DNA from: an uncultured Atopobium sp.
GTDB lineage: Bacteria; Actinomycetota; Coriobacteriia; Coriobacteriales; Atopobiaceae
DNA: 64,000 nucleotides
Direction: 5' to 3'
Assembly: GCA_946997485.1 (NCBI GenBank)
Contig: CAMPVF010000009.1
Span: 3,221-67,220 of the forward strand
Shown: positions 50,727 to 61,506 of the stretch, one piece after another
How the letters are laid out: each line of letters begins with the position of its first letter
Position numbering within the stretch: position 1 is the stretch's first letter
Notes under the pieces: generated by a model
What the model was told of the DNA's origin: nothing
What the model saw: the letters and a program-made list of their open reading frames with translations, nothing else
Databases searched by the model: none
Made by a program: the position numbers and the translations under genes

Positions 50727-51341
50727 ATGAAAACGGGTTCAAAGGTTGCCTGTCGTACGATGGGTGCAGTTGCCTTCGTATGTGTATGTACGCTGAATAG
50801 TACCGTAGCATTTGCTGAAACACCAAGCGGTGCAGATATTTTGCTGCCAAAGATTGCAGAATTTATCCCCGCTCTTGTTGCATTTCTTGTTATTTGGTTT
50901 GTGATGGCAAAGTTTGCCTGGCCACAGATTGTTTCGATGATGGAAAAGCGTGAGCTTAAAATCAAAGGCGATCTCGATTCGGCCGAGAAACTCAAAACGC
51001 AAGCCGCGCAAGACAAAAAACAGGCTGAAGACCTTGTTGCACAAGCGCAGGTAAAAGCAGCTGATATTGTTGCGCGTGCGCGCCGTGAAGCAGAAGAAGA
51101 GCGCGCGCACATTGTAAGTGACGCACAGGCTCACGCAGCTGGTCTTATGGAAAAGTCGCGTGATGCAATTGCAAACGAGCGCCACAAAGCGACCGTTGAA
51201 CTTTCAGGCTTTGTTGTCGATCTTTCGGTTGAAATTGCAAGTAAAATTATTGGTTCGGGCATGACTATCGAAGATCAGCGTAAGCTAGCTGAGCGTTGTC
51301 TGGAAGAAGTTGGAGCTCAACATGATGAAGACCAAGCATAG
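50727..51341 (+). CDS. atpF: ATP synthase F0 subunit b
   Basis: 204 residues. A signal-like hydrophobic N-terminus (about 8-30, ending TVAFAETPS) precedes the true membrane anchor (about 42-64, FIPALVAFLVIWFVMAKFAW) and a long charged helix (about 70-170) that forms the peripheral stalk. The extra N-terminal segment is atypical of E. coli b but is seen in actinobacterial b subunits. AAGGAGG lies 7 bases before the ATG. Its end overlaps atpH by 20 bases. Confidence 0.94.
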   Translation: MKTGSKVACRTMGAVAFVCVCTLNSTVAFAETPSGADILLPKIAEFIPALVAFLVIWFVMAKFAWPQIVSMMEKRELKIKGDLDSAEKLKTQAAQDKKQAEDLVAQAQVKAADIVARARREAEEERAHIVSDAQAHAAGLMEKSRDAIANERHKATVELSGFVVDLSVEIASKIIGSGMTIEDQRKLAERCLEEVGAQHDEDQA

Positions 51342-51795
51342 CGAAAGCATAAAAGCAGAAGAGTATGCTCGTGCCTTGCTTGATGCAGCTTCAAGTGAAG
51401 GCCGTCAAAACGATGACCTGGTACAATGGCGTCATGCCGGCAAGTTTTCGCGCGAAGTGTTTGAAGTAATTCACGCGATGTGCAACGCAGGCGATCTCAG
51501 CCTCGTTAAACTCGTTGAATCGATGTATAAGCATTTGCTTGACACTCGCGATTCAACCGTGTTTGTAACGGTAACAACGGCAGTACCTATGGACGACAAC
51601 CTGCGCGAAAAAGTGCGTGCGCACATGGAAAAGCAGGTTAATTCCAGCGTGTTCCTTGTTGAACGCGTCGACGAGCAAATTATCGGCGGTATTATCGTTG
51701 AGTCGCAGGGAAACAGGTATGATGCATCAGTGCGCTCACAGCTTGCACGTATACGTAAAGAGTTGTCCCAAGCCTATCAAGGAAAAGAGATGTAA
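51322..51795 (+). CDS. atpH: ATP synthase F1 subunit delta
   Basis: 157 residues, somewhat shorter than the usual 175-185. The C-terminal part with [20 protein letters not shown] and [25 protein letters not shown] is the delta-family signature. It links F1 to the b subunits. The ATG at 51322 lies inside the 3' end of atpF with TTGGAGC upstream; ATG 51325 is also possible. Its stop overlaps the atpA start by one base. Confidence 0.9.
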   Translation: MMKTKHSESIKAEEYARALLDAASSEGRQNDDLVQWRHAGKFSREVFEVIHAMCNAGDLSLVKLVESMYKHLLDTRDSTVFVTVTTAVPMDDNLREKVRAHMEKQVNSSVFLVERVDEQIIGGIIVESQGNRYDASVRSQLARIRKELSQAYQGKEM

Positions 51796-53450
51796 TGACC
51801 GACAATATTAGTTCCGATGCAATTATCAAGGAGCTTCGCGAGCAGCTCTCTCAGATAAGCGATACGGTCGATCGTCAGCAAGCTTCCTTGGTTGTTGAAG
51901 TTGGCGATGGTATTGCCTACATCAATGGTCTTAAATCGGCAATGGCAGGTGAGCTTCTGCAGTTTACGAGCAGCTCATCGGGTAAATCGGTGTATGGTCT
52001 TGCTCAAAACCTTGATGAAGACCAAATTGGTGCCGTACTGTTTGGCGATGTTAATTCCATCCGTGAGGGCGATGAATGCCGCACAACTGGTCATGTTATG
52101 GATATTCCTGTTGGACACGCCATGCTCGGCCGCGTGGTTAACCCTTTAGGCGAGCCCATCGACGGTTTGGGAGTTATTCCCACCACGCATCGTCGCCCAA
52201 TTGAGTTTAAGGCGCCTGGAATTATGGAACGCCAGCCAGTGTGCGAGCCAGTTCAAACCGGACTTGTTGCTATCGACGCAATGGTACCCATTGGTCGCGG
52301 TCAGCGTGAGCTTATCATCGGCGACCGTAAAACGGGTAAAACGGCTATTGCCATCGATTCAATCGTAAACCAAAAAAACTCTGACACCATTTGTATTTAT
52401 GTTGCCATTGGTCAGAAGGCGTCTACTGTTGCTGCTATTCGTCACGTTCTTAAAGATAAGGGCGTGCTCGATAAAACCATTATCGTCGCAGCTACAGCAG
52501 CCGATTCCGCGCCGCTGCAGTACATTGCACCTATGGCGGGCGCTGCAATTGGTGAGTACTTTATGTACAACGACAAAAACGGTCACCCTGCCGATGCAAC
52601 GCATCCGGGCGGACACGTGCTTGTCATTTACGACGACCTGTCTAAACAGGCAGTTGCATATCGTCAGATGTCGCTTACGCTGCACCGTCCACCAGGACGT
52701 GAAGCCTACCCAGGCGATATTTTCTATCTGCACTCACGTTTGCTTGAGCGTGCCTGCAAACTCTCCGACGAGCTTGGTGCAGGTTCGCTTACCGCACTTC
52801 CAATTATCGAAACGCAGGAAGGCGACGTATCGGCCTACATTCCAACGAATGTTATTTCAATTACCGATGGTCAAATTTATCTGCAGTCGAACCTCTTCTT
52901 CCAGGGTCAGCGCCCTGCAGTAGATGTTGGTATTTCGGTTTCTCGTGTTGGTGGTGCTGCGCAAATTAAAGCAATGAAGCAGGTTGCCGGTACGCTTCGT
53001 CTCGACCTTGCAAGTTATCGTGAAAAACAGGCGTTTTCGCAGTTTGGTTCCGACCTCGACGCCACAACGCAATACCAGCTTAACCACGGTGCGCACATGA
53101 CCGAGCTGCTTAAGCAGCCGCGTTACAGTGCTCTTGACGTGCGCGATCAGGTTATTGCCATCTTTGCGGCAAAAGAGGACTTTCTCGACGATATCGACCT
53201 CAACCACGTAACGCTCTTTAGAGACGAGCTTGCCGATTATATGCAGCGCGAGCATGTTGCCCTGCGCGATGAGCTGCTTGTTTCAAAGATATCCGATGAC
53301 ATGGCTTCAAAGCTTAAAGATGCAATTGGTGAGTTTAAGAAATCGTTCCTCACGAAGCATCCTAACAAGGAAGTGCTCGTCGACGTGTCTGAGCAGGCAG
53401 AATACACCAAGGCGGCTCAGCAAGCTGAAGAGGACGAGGGTCAGGAGTAA
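51795..53450 (+). CDS. atpA: ATP synthase F1 subunit alpha
   Basis: 551 residues. Non-catalytic nucleotide-binding subunit: Walker [14 protein letters not shown], the alpha signature [13 protein letters not shown], the Arg finger region [14 protein letters not shown] and an extended acidic C-terminus ([11 protein letters not shown]), longer than E. coli by about 35 residues. The ATG overlaps the atpH stop (TAATG), so translation is coupled. Confidence 0.97.
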   Translation: MTDNISSDAIIKELREQLSQISDTVDRQQASLVVEVGDGIAYINGLKSAMAGELLQFTSSSSGKSVYGLAQNLDEDQIGAVLFGDVNSIREGDECRTTGHVMDIPVGHAMLGRVVNPLGEPIDGLGVIPTTHRRPIEFKAPGIMERQPVCEPVQTGLVAIDAMVPIGRGQRELIIGDRKTGKTAIAIDSIVNQKNSDTICIYVAIGQKASTVAAIRHVLKDKGVLDKTIIVAATAADSAPLQYIAPMAGAAIGEYFMYNDKNGHPADATHPGGHVLVIYDDLSKQAVAYRQMSLTLHRPPGREAYPGDIFYLHSRLLERACKLSDELGAGSLTALPIIETQEGDVSAYIPTNVISITDGQIYLQSNLFFQGQRPAVDVGISVSRVGGAAQIKAMKQVAGTLRLDLASYREKQAFSQFGSDLDATTQYQLNHGAHMTELLKQPRYSALDVRDQVIAIFAAKEDFLDDIDLNHVTLFRDELADYMQREHVALRDELLVSKISDDMASKLKDAIGEFKKSFLTKHPNKEVLVDVSEQAEYTKAAQQAEEDEGQE

Positions 53451-53456
53451 GCGCTC

Positions 53457-54374
53457 ATGGCAAACCTTCGTGAATTACATAGGCGCATGACTTCAATTTC
53501 ATCGACCATGCAAATTACCAGAACCATGTCGATGATTTCCACCGCCCGTATTCAGCGCGCGCTTGCGGCATCCCAGTCGGCAACGGCATACAAAGATGCT
53601 ATTACCAACATGTTGTCGCACGTAGCTGCTGCTGCGCAAGGCAAGGTGTCGCATCCGTTGCTTACCGTTCATGAACAAGAAAAGCACGTGTTGTTTGTGC
53701 TTATTGCGTCTGATAGAGGCTTGGCCGGCGGATTTAACATCACGCCGCAGCGTATGGTTGAGCGGCAAATTGCGAAACTTACTACAGAAGGCAAGCGCGC
53801 GTCGCTTATCACCTGTGGTAGAAAGCCAACTGAGTACTTCGTGTACCGTGGTCACAAGCCGCAGCTGTCGTTTGTGGGGATGTCGTCTGAGCCTACCGCC
53901 GATGAGGCGTCGCGTATTTCGTCATATATTATTGACGGCTACACTGAAGGCGAAATCGACCGCGTTGTGTTGCTGTATTGGCATGCAAAAAACCGTGTTG
54001 ACCAGGTGCTTGTGAACGAGCAGCTGCTGCCTATATCGGCGAGTGAACTTGTTATGCCAAACAACCCACGTACCGACGAGGCATTAAGCCGTGTAGCTGC
54101 AAGTACGTATGTTGAGTACGATTTTGAGCCGTCTGCTCACGAGGTGTTGTACGATCTGTTGCCTGCGTACGTAAAAACTGTTATCTATCACGCGCTTCTC
54201 GACTCAGCAGCAGCAGAACATGGTGCTCGCCGTCGTGCGATGCAATCGGCAACCGATAACGCACAAGAAGTGCTCGGCAAGCTTAGTCGCACGTATAACC
54301 GTGAGCGTCAAGGTGCAATTACTACGGAGTTAAACGAAATTATTGGTGGAGCTTCCGCATTGGAGGACAACTAG
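53457..54374 (+). CDS. atpG: ATP synthase F1 subunit gamma
   Basis: 305 residues. The rotor shaft: N-terminal coiled coil (MTSISSTMQITRTMSMISTARI), the middle domain with LFVLIASDRGLAGGFN, and the C-terminal coiled coil with ALLDSAAAEHGARRRAMQSATDNA. AGGAG lies 9 bases before the ATG and the gene directly abuts atpD (TAGATG). Confidence 0.97.
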   Translation: MANLRELHRRMTSISSTMQITRTMSMISTARIQRALAASQSATAYKDAITNMLSHVAAAAQGKVSHPLLTVHEQEKHVLFVLIASDRGLAGGFNITPQRMVERQIAKLTTEGKRASLITCGRKPTEYFVYRGHKPQLSFVGMSSEPTADEASRISSYIIDGYTEGEIDRVVLLYWHAKNRVDQVLVNEQLLPISASELVMPNNPRTDEALSRVAASTYVEYDFEPSAHEVLYDLLPAYVKTVIYHALLDSAAAEHGARRRAMQSATDNAQEVLGKLSRTYNRERQGAITTELNEIIGGASALEDN

Positions 54375-55853
<1,479 letters not shown>

Positions 55854-55985
55854 CGCGCGTGCGCGTTGCATGGGCGCCTGTGTGGGCGGGCGTGAGCGAG
55901 CGTGTACGTGCCTTGAGCTGCGCGGCTTTCGGCATGCGGTTTGTGATGCGCCATGCGCTTTGATGCGGCATAAGAAGGAGTAGTT

Positions 55986-56423
55986 ATGGCTCAGTTGAGC
56001 TGCCAATTTGTTCGTCCCGATAAACTCATTTACAACGGCTATGTAGCAAGCCTTATCCTTGCAACACAGGATGGCGAGCTTGGTGTGTGGCCTGGTCATG
56101 CAAGCTCAATTGTGTCGCTGGGCGATGGGGTAGTGCGTCTGCACCATCTTGAAGACGATGGTGGCCAAACCGATAAGGTTGTTGTATCGGGTGGTTATGC
56201 CGAAATTAATCCAAACGGCGTTATTATTCTTGCGTCGCATGCACGCCTGGTAGATGATATTGAGCGCGATGTTGTGCTTGAAACCCGCCAAGAAGCGTTT
56301 GATAAGCTCAACGAAATTGACGAAAAAGACAACAGACGTGCCTACTATCAAAAGAAAGTTGCCTGGTGCAACATGCTGCTTCGAGAAGAGCAGCGTGCGC
56401 GCGAAGAAGAGGGCGTGCATTAG
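55986..56423 (+). CDS. atpC: ATP synthase F1 subunit epsilon
   Basis: 145 residues. N-terminal beta-sandwich with LGVWPGHASSIVSLGDG and VSGGYAEINPNGVIILA, then two C-terminal helices rich in Glu and Arg (LNEIDEKDNRRAYYQKK) that inhibit hydrolysis. AAGGAG lies 5 bases before the ATG. It closes the operon; a strong terminator follows at 56536. The gap to atpD is longer than between other atp genes. Confidence 0.94.
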   Translation: MAQLSCQFVRPDKLIYNGYVASLILATQDGELGVWPGHASSIVSLGDGVVRLHHLEDDGGQTDKVVVSGGYAEINPNGVIILASHARLVDDIERDVVLETRQEAFDKLNEIDEKDNRRAYYQKKVAWCNMLLREEQRAREEEGVH

Positions 56424-56740
56424 CGCAAGGTGAGCGGGCATGCACCTGCACAAACATTGGCAAAAGCGCGTTATGACGTGCTGTGCCGTGTGTACCCTTG
56501 CTGTAGTGCGCTACACTACTATGTATATTTGTACGAAAAGCCGTGGGTTATGCCACGGCTTTTTTGTATAAACCGTGAAGACCAGCACCCGCGCGCCTGT
56601 AACCAGCGATTATGTCTGCACCCAAAACCTTTCAACACGAATACCATAGAGTTAGCATAGAGTTAAACGTTGCGGGCGTATTCTGGTACATTTTGTTGTA
56701 TCGTATAGATGCAAGCGTTGTATCGGTGTAAGGAGGGCAT
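56424..56740. other. Spacer between atpC and murA
   Basis: 317 bases: the atp terminator in the middle, then an AT-rich part with ATAGAGTTA repeated twice (about 56646-56663) upstream of murA; the murA promoter should lie there. Confidence 0.5.
56536..56565 (+). terminator. Rho-independent terminator of the atp operon
   Basis: AAAAGCCGTGG (56536-56546) pairs perfectly with CCACGGCTTTT (56553-56563), a 6-base loop, ending in a T run. Confidence 0.96.
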
Positions 56741-58021
56741 GTGGAAGTCATACGCGTTGAAGGCGGATATCCCATTTCAGGAGAAGTTACTGTTGAAGGG
56801 GCAAAAAACTCCGTACTCAAACTTATGGCGGCTTCTATTTTGGCACCCGGTAAAACCGTGTTGTCAAATGTTCCCAATATTTCCGACGTGCACGTTATGG
56901 GTAAAGTGCTCACATATCTAGGTGCAACTATTACCGTTATTAACGAGCACGAGCTCGAAATCGATACCACCAACGTGCACAAATACGACGCACCCTATCA
57001 TCTCGTTGCACAAATGCGCGCGTCAACTGCCGTGCTTGGTCCGTTGCTTGGGCGCTTTAAGCGTGCGACGGTAGCCATGCCAGGCGGCTGCAACATTGGT
57101 GCACGTAAAATTGACATGCACATTTTGGGGCTTGAAGCGCTGGGTGTTTCGTTCGAAATTACGCACGGCAACATTCATGCAACAATTCCAAGCGGCCTGC
57201 ACGGTGCCACCATTAAGCTGGAATTTCCTAGCGTTGGTGCCACCGAAAACCTCATGATGGCTTCGGTGCATGCTACTGGCACCACCATCATCGAAAATGC
57301 TGCGCGTGAGCCCGAAATTGTTGATCTTGCAAACTTTTTGTGCGAAATGGGTGCTCACATAACTGGTGCTGGAACACCAATTATCGAGGTAAAGGGCGTT
57401 GATCACGAGCTTTCATGCGTTCCTCACCATGTAGTTGTGGGCGATCGCATCGAAGCGGGCACGTTTATTTCCATCGGCGGCTTATGTAAAGATCCTGTGG
57501 TGGTAAAGGGGTTTAATCCTCAACATTTGTCGCTCGTGCTTAAAAAATACGAGCTTATGGGTATGAATATTGAGTATGGCACCAACTGGGTGCGCGTGAG
57601 CCGCGATCGCGATTTGCAATCGGTAGACATCCAAACGTTGCCATACCCCGGTTTTCCAACCGATATGCAAGCGCAAACGGTGTGCTTGCTCGCGCTTGCC
57701 AATAATAGCTCGGTTGTTACCGAAAACGTATTTGAAAACCGCTTTATGTTTGCAAGCGAATTGCAGCGTATGGGCGCGCAGATACGTATTGAGGGACATC
57801 ATGCAGTTATTCACGGTATTCGCAAGTTTTCGGCTGCGTGTGTAAAGTCGCCCGATTTACGCGGCGGCGCTGCGCTGGTAATGGCAGGGCTTGTTGCCGA
57901 CGGCTATACAACCGTTTCGCAAATTGCGCACATCGATAGGGGCTACGAGCGCTTTGTTGAAAAACTGCAGGGGCTTGGTGCATCAATTGCACGCATTGAG
58001 GTGCCAGATGAGGAGGAATAA
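56741..58021 (+). CDS. murA: UDP-N-acetylglucosamine 1-carboxyvinyltransferase
   Basis: 426 residues, normal length. First committed step of peptidoglycan synthesis: transfer of enolpyruvate from PEP to UDP-GlcNAc. Catalytic Cys117 lies in AMPGGCNIGARKIDMH; the fosfomycin target Cys is thus present, so the enzyme should be sensitive. GAKNSVLKLMAA, PEIVDLANFLCEMGA and PTDMQAQ are further family motifs. Translation starts at GTG (56741), 3 bases after AAGGAGGG. Presence after the atp operon is frequent in Gram-positives. Confidence 0.97.
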   Translation: MEVIRVEGGYPISGEVTVEGAKNSVLKLMAASILAPGKTVLSNVPNISDVHVMGKVLTYLGATITVINEHELEIDTTNVHKYDAPYHLVAQMRASTAVLGPLLGRFKRATVAMPGGCNIGARKIDMHILGLEALGVSFEITHGNIHATIPSGLHGATIKLEFPSVGATENLMMASVHATGTTIIENAAREPEIVDLANFLCEMGAHITGAGTPIIEVKGVDHELSCVPHHVVVGDRIEAGTFISIGGLCKDPVVVKGFNPQHLSLVLKKYELMGMNIEYGTNWVRVSRDRDLQSVDIQTLPYPGFPTDMQAQTVCLLALANNSSVVTENVFENRFMFASELQRMGAQIRIEGHHAVIHGIRKFSAACVKSPDLRGGAALVMAGLVADGYTTVSQIAHIDRGYERFVEKLQGLGASIARIEVPDEEE

Positions 58022-58108
58022 CTAACCTCACTCACCGTATGTGCATGTTACGTGAATAGCAGCACATATGCGCGAGAAAACTGCACGCACGCGTCGTGTT
58101 ACTATCGC

Positions 58109-58124
58109 GTATAGTACTGTATAC
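58109..58124. promoter_or_regulatory. Candidate operator/promoter of the MntR-like gene
   Basis: GTATAGTACTGTATAC has complementary outer arms GTATA/TATAC and lies 35 bases before the MntR-like start. TTACTA (58099-58104) with TACATA 17 bases later could be its promoter, so a repressor binding here would overlap it. Autoregulation is inference. Confidence 0.35.
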
Positions 58125-58158
58125 ATAATACTGTTCGGCTGTGTTTAGGAGAGGAATC

Positions 58159-58581
58159 ATGGCTAAACCATTTGAGGGCATCAGCCATAGGCTTACTATG
58201 GCAAGCGAAGATTATCTTGAAACTATTTACCGCATTATGCGTTCGAACAACTCGTTTAACGGTATTCGCTCGGTAGATATTGCCGAGCAGCTTGGCGTGT
58301 CAAAAGCAAGCGTGAGCAAGGCGTTAAGCCAGCTTAAAGAGCATGGTTATGTTGAGAAAAACCACTACGGCCGTGTGCAGCTTACCAGCGTGGGTCTTGA
58401 GTATGCCACGCACATTTGGCGTGCTCATTGCATGATTCGCAGCTTTTTGGAGCACGACCTTGGCGTTGTGCGCGATGTTGCCGACGAAGAGGCGTGCTTA
58501 ATGGAGCATGCAATTTCTCTTGATACGCAGAATAAATGGCTAAGCTATCTTGAGGACCAAGGAATCACAATAGAGGAGTAA
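58159..58581 (+). CDS. DtxR/MntR-family metal-dependent regulator
   Basis: 140 residues, the short MntR form lacking the third (SH3-like) domain of DtxR. A winged helix (SVDIAEQLGVSKASVSKALSQL) is followed by the dimer domain. Residues matching MntR metal ligands are visible: Asp18 and Glu21 (ASEDYLETIY), His in WRAHCMIRSFL, and Glu/Glu-His in DEEACLMEHAISLD. It should repress metal uptake genes when Mn2+ or Fe2+ is plentiful. AGGAGAGG lies 5 bases before the ATG at 58159. Confidence 0.92.
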   Translation: MAKPFEGISHRLTMASEDYLETIYRIMRSNNSFNGIRSVDIAEQLGVSKASVSKALSQLKEHGYVEKNHYGRVQLTSVGLEYATHIWRAHCMIRSFLEHDLGVVRDVADEEACLMEHAISLDTQNKWLSYLEDQGITIEE

Positions 58582-58750
58582 GATAGTGCATGGCGCATAT
58601 GCTTCATGCATCATCGTGGCGTGTAAAACCATAGCGTGCAACACCATAGCACGTATTGTCATCGCTTTTGGTTGTTTGTCCGAGTGAGTATTCAGGCTGT
58701 GCGCACCTACAAGCGCGTAAGCTGCGCTTGTTTGCGTGTGCATGCAATAC

Positions 58751-58802
58751 ATGCATTGTTTTATGCATTACCACATGCATTCTTTGATGCATCAGTATGC
58801 AT
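58751..58802. repeat. ATGCAT array with 12-bp period
   Basis: The palindrome ATGCAT starts at 58751, 58763, 58775, 58787 and 58797 (spacings 12, 12, 12, 10), usually followed by T. It lies directly upstream of the galU ribosome binding site. Confidence 0.85.
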
Positions 58803-58838
58803 TGCTTGTGCACGCCTGTTCACTCGAAAGGATACACC

Positions 58839-59756
58839 ATGAAGGCACTTATTCCCGCTGCAGGGCTCGGCACACGTTTTTTACCTGCCACAAAAGTAAC
58901 CCCTAAGGAACTCTTGCCCGTTCTCAATAAGCCCGTTATTCAATATGTTGTCGAAGAGGCGCTTGAACCCGAAGGCACCGACGGCGTTGTTATCATTAAT
59001 TCACACGATAAACCCCAGATAGACGCCTATTTTAAGCCCGTGGTTGCGCTCGACTCTATCCTTGAGGAGCGCCATAAAGACGAAATGGCAAAGCTCGTTA
59101 AGCAAAGCGAGGCGCTGCCTATCTCCATTGTGTATCAAGACGAGCCGCGCGGGCTTGGTCACGCGGTGTGGTGTGCTCATGAACTTACGCAAGGCGAGCG
59201 CTTTTTTGTGCTGCTTGGCGATTATTTTGTTCCCGATCGCAAGATGTGTGTGCGTATGAAGCAGGTATCCGATGCCCACAATGGTGCGTCGGTTATTGCC
59301 GTGGCGCGTGTTCCCGAAGACCAGGTAAGCCGCTATGGTATTATCGCGGGCGAGCAGGTAGAAACCCTGCCCGGCTTTGAAGGTGCATCTGGCGACGAGG
59401 AAGGTTGCATTTGGAAAGTTACCGGATTGGTAGAAAAACCGAAGGTAGAAGATGCACCGAGCCATCTTTTTATTGTTGGTAGATATCTATTAAGCCCGCG
59501 CGTTATGGAGCTTCTCGAAACACAAGGTATTGGCGCTGGCGGCGAAATTCAGCTTACCGATGCAATGCAGCGCGTGCTTGCCGAAGAAGAAATGTATGCC
59601 CTGGTTATTGATATTAATGAGGGCTGCGATACAGGAACGCCTGCGGCGTGGGCGGCAACAAATGCGCGTATGGCTCTTAACGACCCATCTGTGCGCGATG
59701 CATTTATAGAAGCACTTTGTTTAGATAATTCAACAAACCTATCAGCGCTGTTATAA
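58839..59756 (+). CDS. galU: UTP-glucose-1-phosphate uridylyltransferase
   Basis: 305 residues, typical length. It makes UDP-glucose for cell-wall and glycolipid synthesis. The nucleotide loop LIPAAGLGTRFLPATKVTPKELLPV and the active-site segments DEPRGLGHAVWCA, LLGDYFVPD and GLVEKPKVEDAPSHLFIVGRY are all present. GAAAGGA lies 6 bases before the ATG at 58839. An array of ATGCAT palindromes precedes it. It is followed by a phosphohexomutase-like gene; galU and phosphoglucomutase act in consecutive steps, but that neighbour has altered active-site residues. Confidence 0.96.
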   Translation: MKALIPAAGLGTRFLPATKVTPKELLPVLNKPVIQYVVEEALEPEGTDGVVIINSHDKPQIDAYFKPVVALDSILEERHKDEMAKLVKQSEALPISIVYQDEPRGLGHAVWCAHELTQGERFFVLLGDYFVPDRKMCVRMKQVSDAHNGASVIAVARVPEDQVSRYGIIAGEQVETLPGFEGASGDEEGCIWKVTGLVEKPKVEDAPSHLFIVGRYLLSPRVMELLETQGIGAGGEIQLTDAMQRVLAEEEMYALVIDINEGCDTGTPAAWAATNARMALNDPSVRDAFIEALCLDNSTNLSALL

Positions 59757-59919
59757 CGTCGAAGTGCAAATAGGCATGCGCCTGGTAATGCAGGGGCTCT
59801 GCGGCGTAGGCGCATGGCAGTGTAGCTGCGTTGCCAGTGCATGTGCGACAGTGCATGTCTGCAGCGGCGTAGGCGCGATGCACGCGTAGGCGCGTGTGCT
59901 GGTATGGTTGAGGTTTGGT

Positions 59920-61431
59920 ATGGTTGTTGTACATTTTGGTACAAATGGATGGCACGGACGATTTAGTGATTCGTGCACCTTGCAGGCAACGTATAGCGTT
60001 GCACGTACATTAGCAGCTGCGCTTGTAGCGCGCGGGCTTATGCGTGTGCTTGTTGGGTTTGATACGCGCGAGCAATCGCGCTTGCGTGCAGAGCTGGTAG
60101 CTGCAACGCTGCTTACTTGTGGCGTGCGTCCAAGTATTATGGACAGTTTTCACACAACGCCTGCGATAAGCTGGCTGTGCGCGCACGGTAACTACGATTG
60201 TGCTGTTATCCTTACCGGCGGCGATTATGCGGCGTCGTATGGTGGCATGGTGCTGCGTGGTGGTGATGGCGGGCTTATCGACCAATCCATTGTGCTTGAG
60301 CTTGATGGCGAAATTGAACAAGAAATCCCGCAAGACATATATGCGCTGGTTGAAAATGCAGCTCAAGGCCTGTATGAGCGCATAGACCGCGTGCACGATA
60401 CGTCAGCGTATACGAACGCGGTGTTGCAGTTTGATAGCGAGCTTGCTGGTTTGGTCGGTAGCGCGGCTGGTAGCGCGGCTGCAAGTAACATTGCCAGCGC
60501 AGTTTCCCCCGTAGACCCTACCGTTTCTGCAGTTCAACCTACAAAAAACCCTCTTCGCGTGGTGGTCGATTCAATGCACGGCGCAACATCAGCAAGCGCG
60601 CCGCGCGTTATTGAAGCTATTGGCTGCAGTGTTATACCGCTTCGCCAAAGTCCTCTGCAAGATTTTGGCGGTGTTCACCCCAGGCCCATTAAACCTTGGA
60701 CAAATCCCGCCTACCGCGCGCTGCAGGAATATCAGGCAGCAGCAGCTATTTCGTTTGATGGCGATGGTATGCGTATGAGCCTTGTTGATAGCGAGGGTCA
60801 TCATGTGCCGCTCCATATTATTGGGCCGTGCATTCTCGATTATTTGGTAGCTCATTGTCACAAAACGGGACGCGTGGTAACCACCCAGGCAAGTAGCGTG
60901 TGCCTTTCTCGATATGCGCAGCGTTTGGGGCTCGAGGTTACCTGCGTGCCTGTTGGATTTAATCGCATTTATGACGAAATTTGTGAAGGCGACGTGTTGC
61001 TTGCTTGCGACGAATATGGCGGCGTGTGTGTGCCTGCGTTTGCGCGTGAGCGTGATGCGTTGCTTGCTGCTCTTCTTTTTATGCGATTTATGCAGCTACA
61101 AACCGCGCCTTTGCATCAAATTGTTCAACATTACACCGATATGCTTGGCCACATGGATTACACGCGAAAAGACATTGAGCTTAATCCTGCGGCAATGCAA
61201 ACCTTTACCACGATGCTGCCCGGGCTTAACCCCGCGCAGGTAGCAGGCGCAAAACCGGTTGATGTGAGCCATGCTGACGGGCTTCGTTTAGGCTTTGCCG
61301 ACGGTTCATGGATTTTGCTTCGTCCGTCGCGTACGGAAATGCGCGTGCGTATTTATGCCGAAGCGCCAAGCCTTGGTCGAAGACAAGAGCTGCTGCGCGC
61401 CGCGTGTGACATCGCCCAATCCCAGCTGTAA
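59920..61431 (+). CDS. Phosphohexomutase-family protein with altered catalytic motifs
   Basis: 503 residues with the four-domain layout of alpha-D-phosphohexomutases: N-terminal VVVHFGTNGWHGRF, metal-loop SFDGDGMRMS, sugar loop ACDEYGGVCV and phosphate loop RPSRTEMRVRIY. The key residues differ from the family: the phospho-Ser loop (usually TASHNP) reads LTGGDYAASYGG at 98-109 with no Ser in the usual place; the metal loop DGDGDR is DGDGMR (280-285), losing the third Asp; the phosphate loop has Arg471 for Gly. A low-complexity Gly/Ala/Ser insert (about 183-205) is also unusual. It may be inactive or do other chemistry. ATG 59920 has TTGAGG 6 bases upstream. It follows galU, 163 bases on. Confidence 0.85.
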   Translation: MVVVHFGTNGWHGRFSDSCTLQATYSVARTLAAALVARGLMRVLVGFDTREQSRLRAELVAATLLTCGVRPSIMDSFHTTPAISWLCAHGNYDCAVILTGGDYAASYGGMVLRGGDGGLIDQSIVLELDGEIEQEIPQDIYALVENAAQGLYERIDRVHDTSAYTNAVLQFDSELAGLVGSAAGSAAASNIASAVSPVDPTVSAVQPTKNPLRVVVDSMHGATSASAPRVIEAIGCSVIPLRQSPLQDFGGVHPRPIKPWTNPAYRALQEYQAAAAISFDGDGMRMSLVDSEGHHVPLHIIGPCILDYLVAHCHKTGRVVTTQASSVCLSRYAQRLGLEVTCVPVGFNRIYDEICEGDVLLACDEYGGVCVPAFARERDALLAALLFMRFMQLQTAPLHQIVQHYTDMLGHMDYTRKDIELNPAAMQTFTTMLPGLNPAQVAGAKPVDVSHADGLRLGFADGSWILLRPSRTEMRVRIYAEAPSLGRRQELLRAACDIAQSQL

Positions 61432-61456
61432 CGTACTGCCGCCTATTGCGGCTAAG

Positions 61457-61506
61457 CGTAGCTTATCGTAGCTTATTGCAGCTTACCGCAGTTTACCGCA
61501 GTGCAG
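61457..61506. repeat. 10-bp periodic repeat CGTAGCTTAT-like
   Basis: Five decanucleotides follow one another (CGTAGCTTAT twice, TGCAGCTTAC, CGCAGTTTAC, CGCAGTGCAG) from 61457. The array overlaps the last codons of the minus-strand ABC ATPase gene. Confidence 0.75.
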
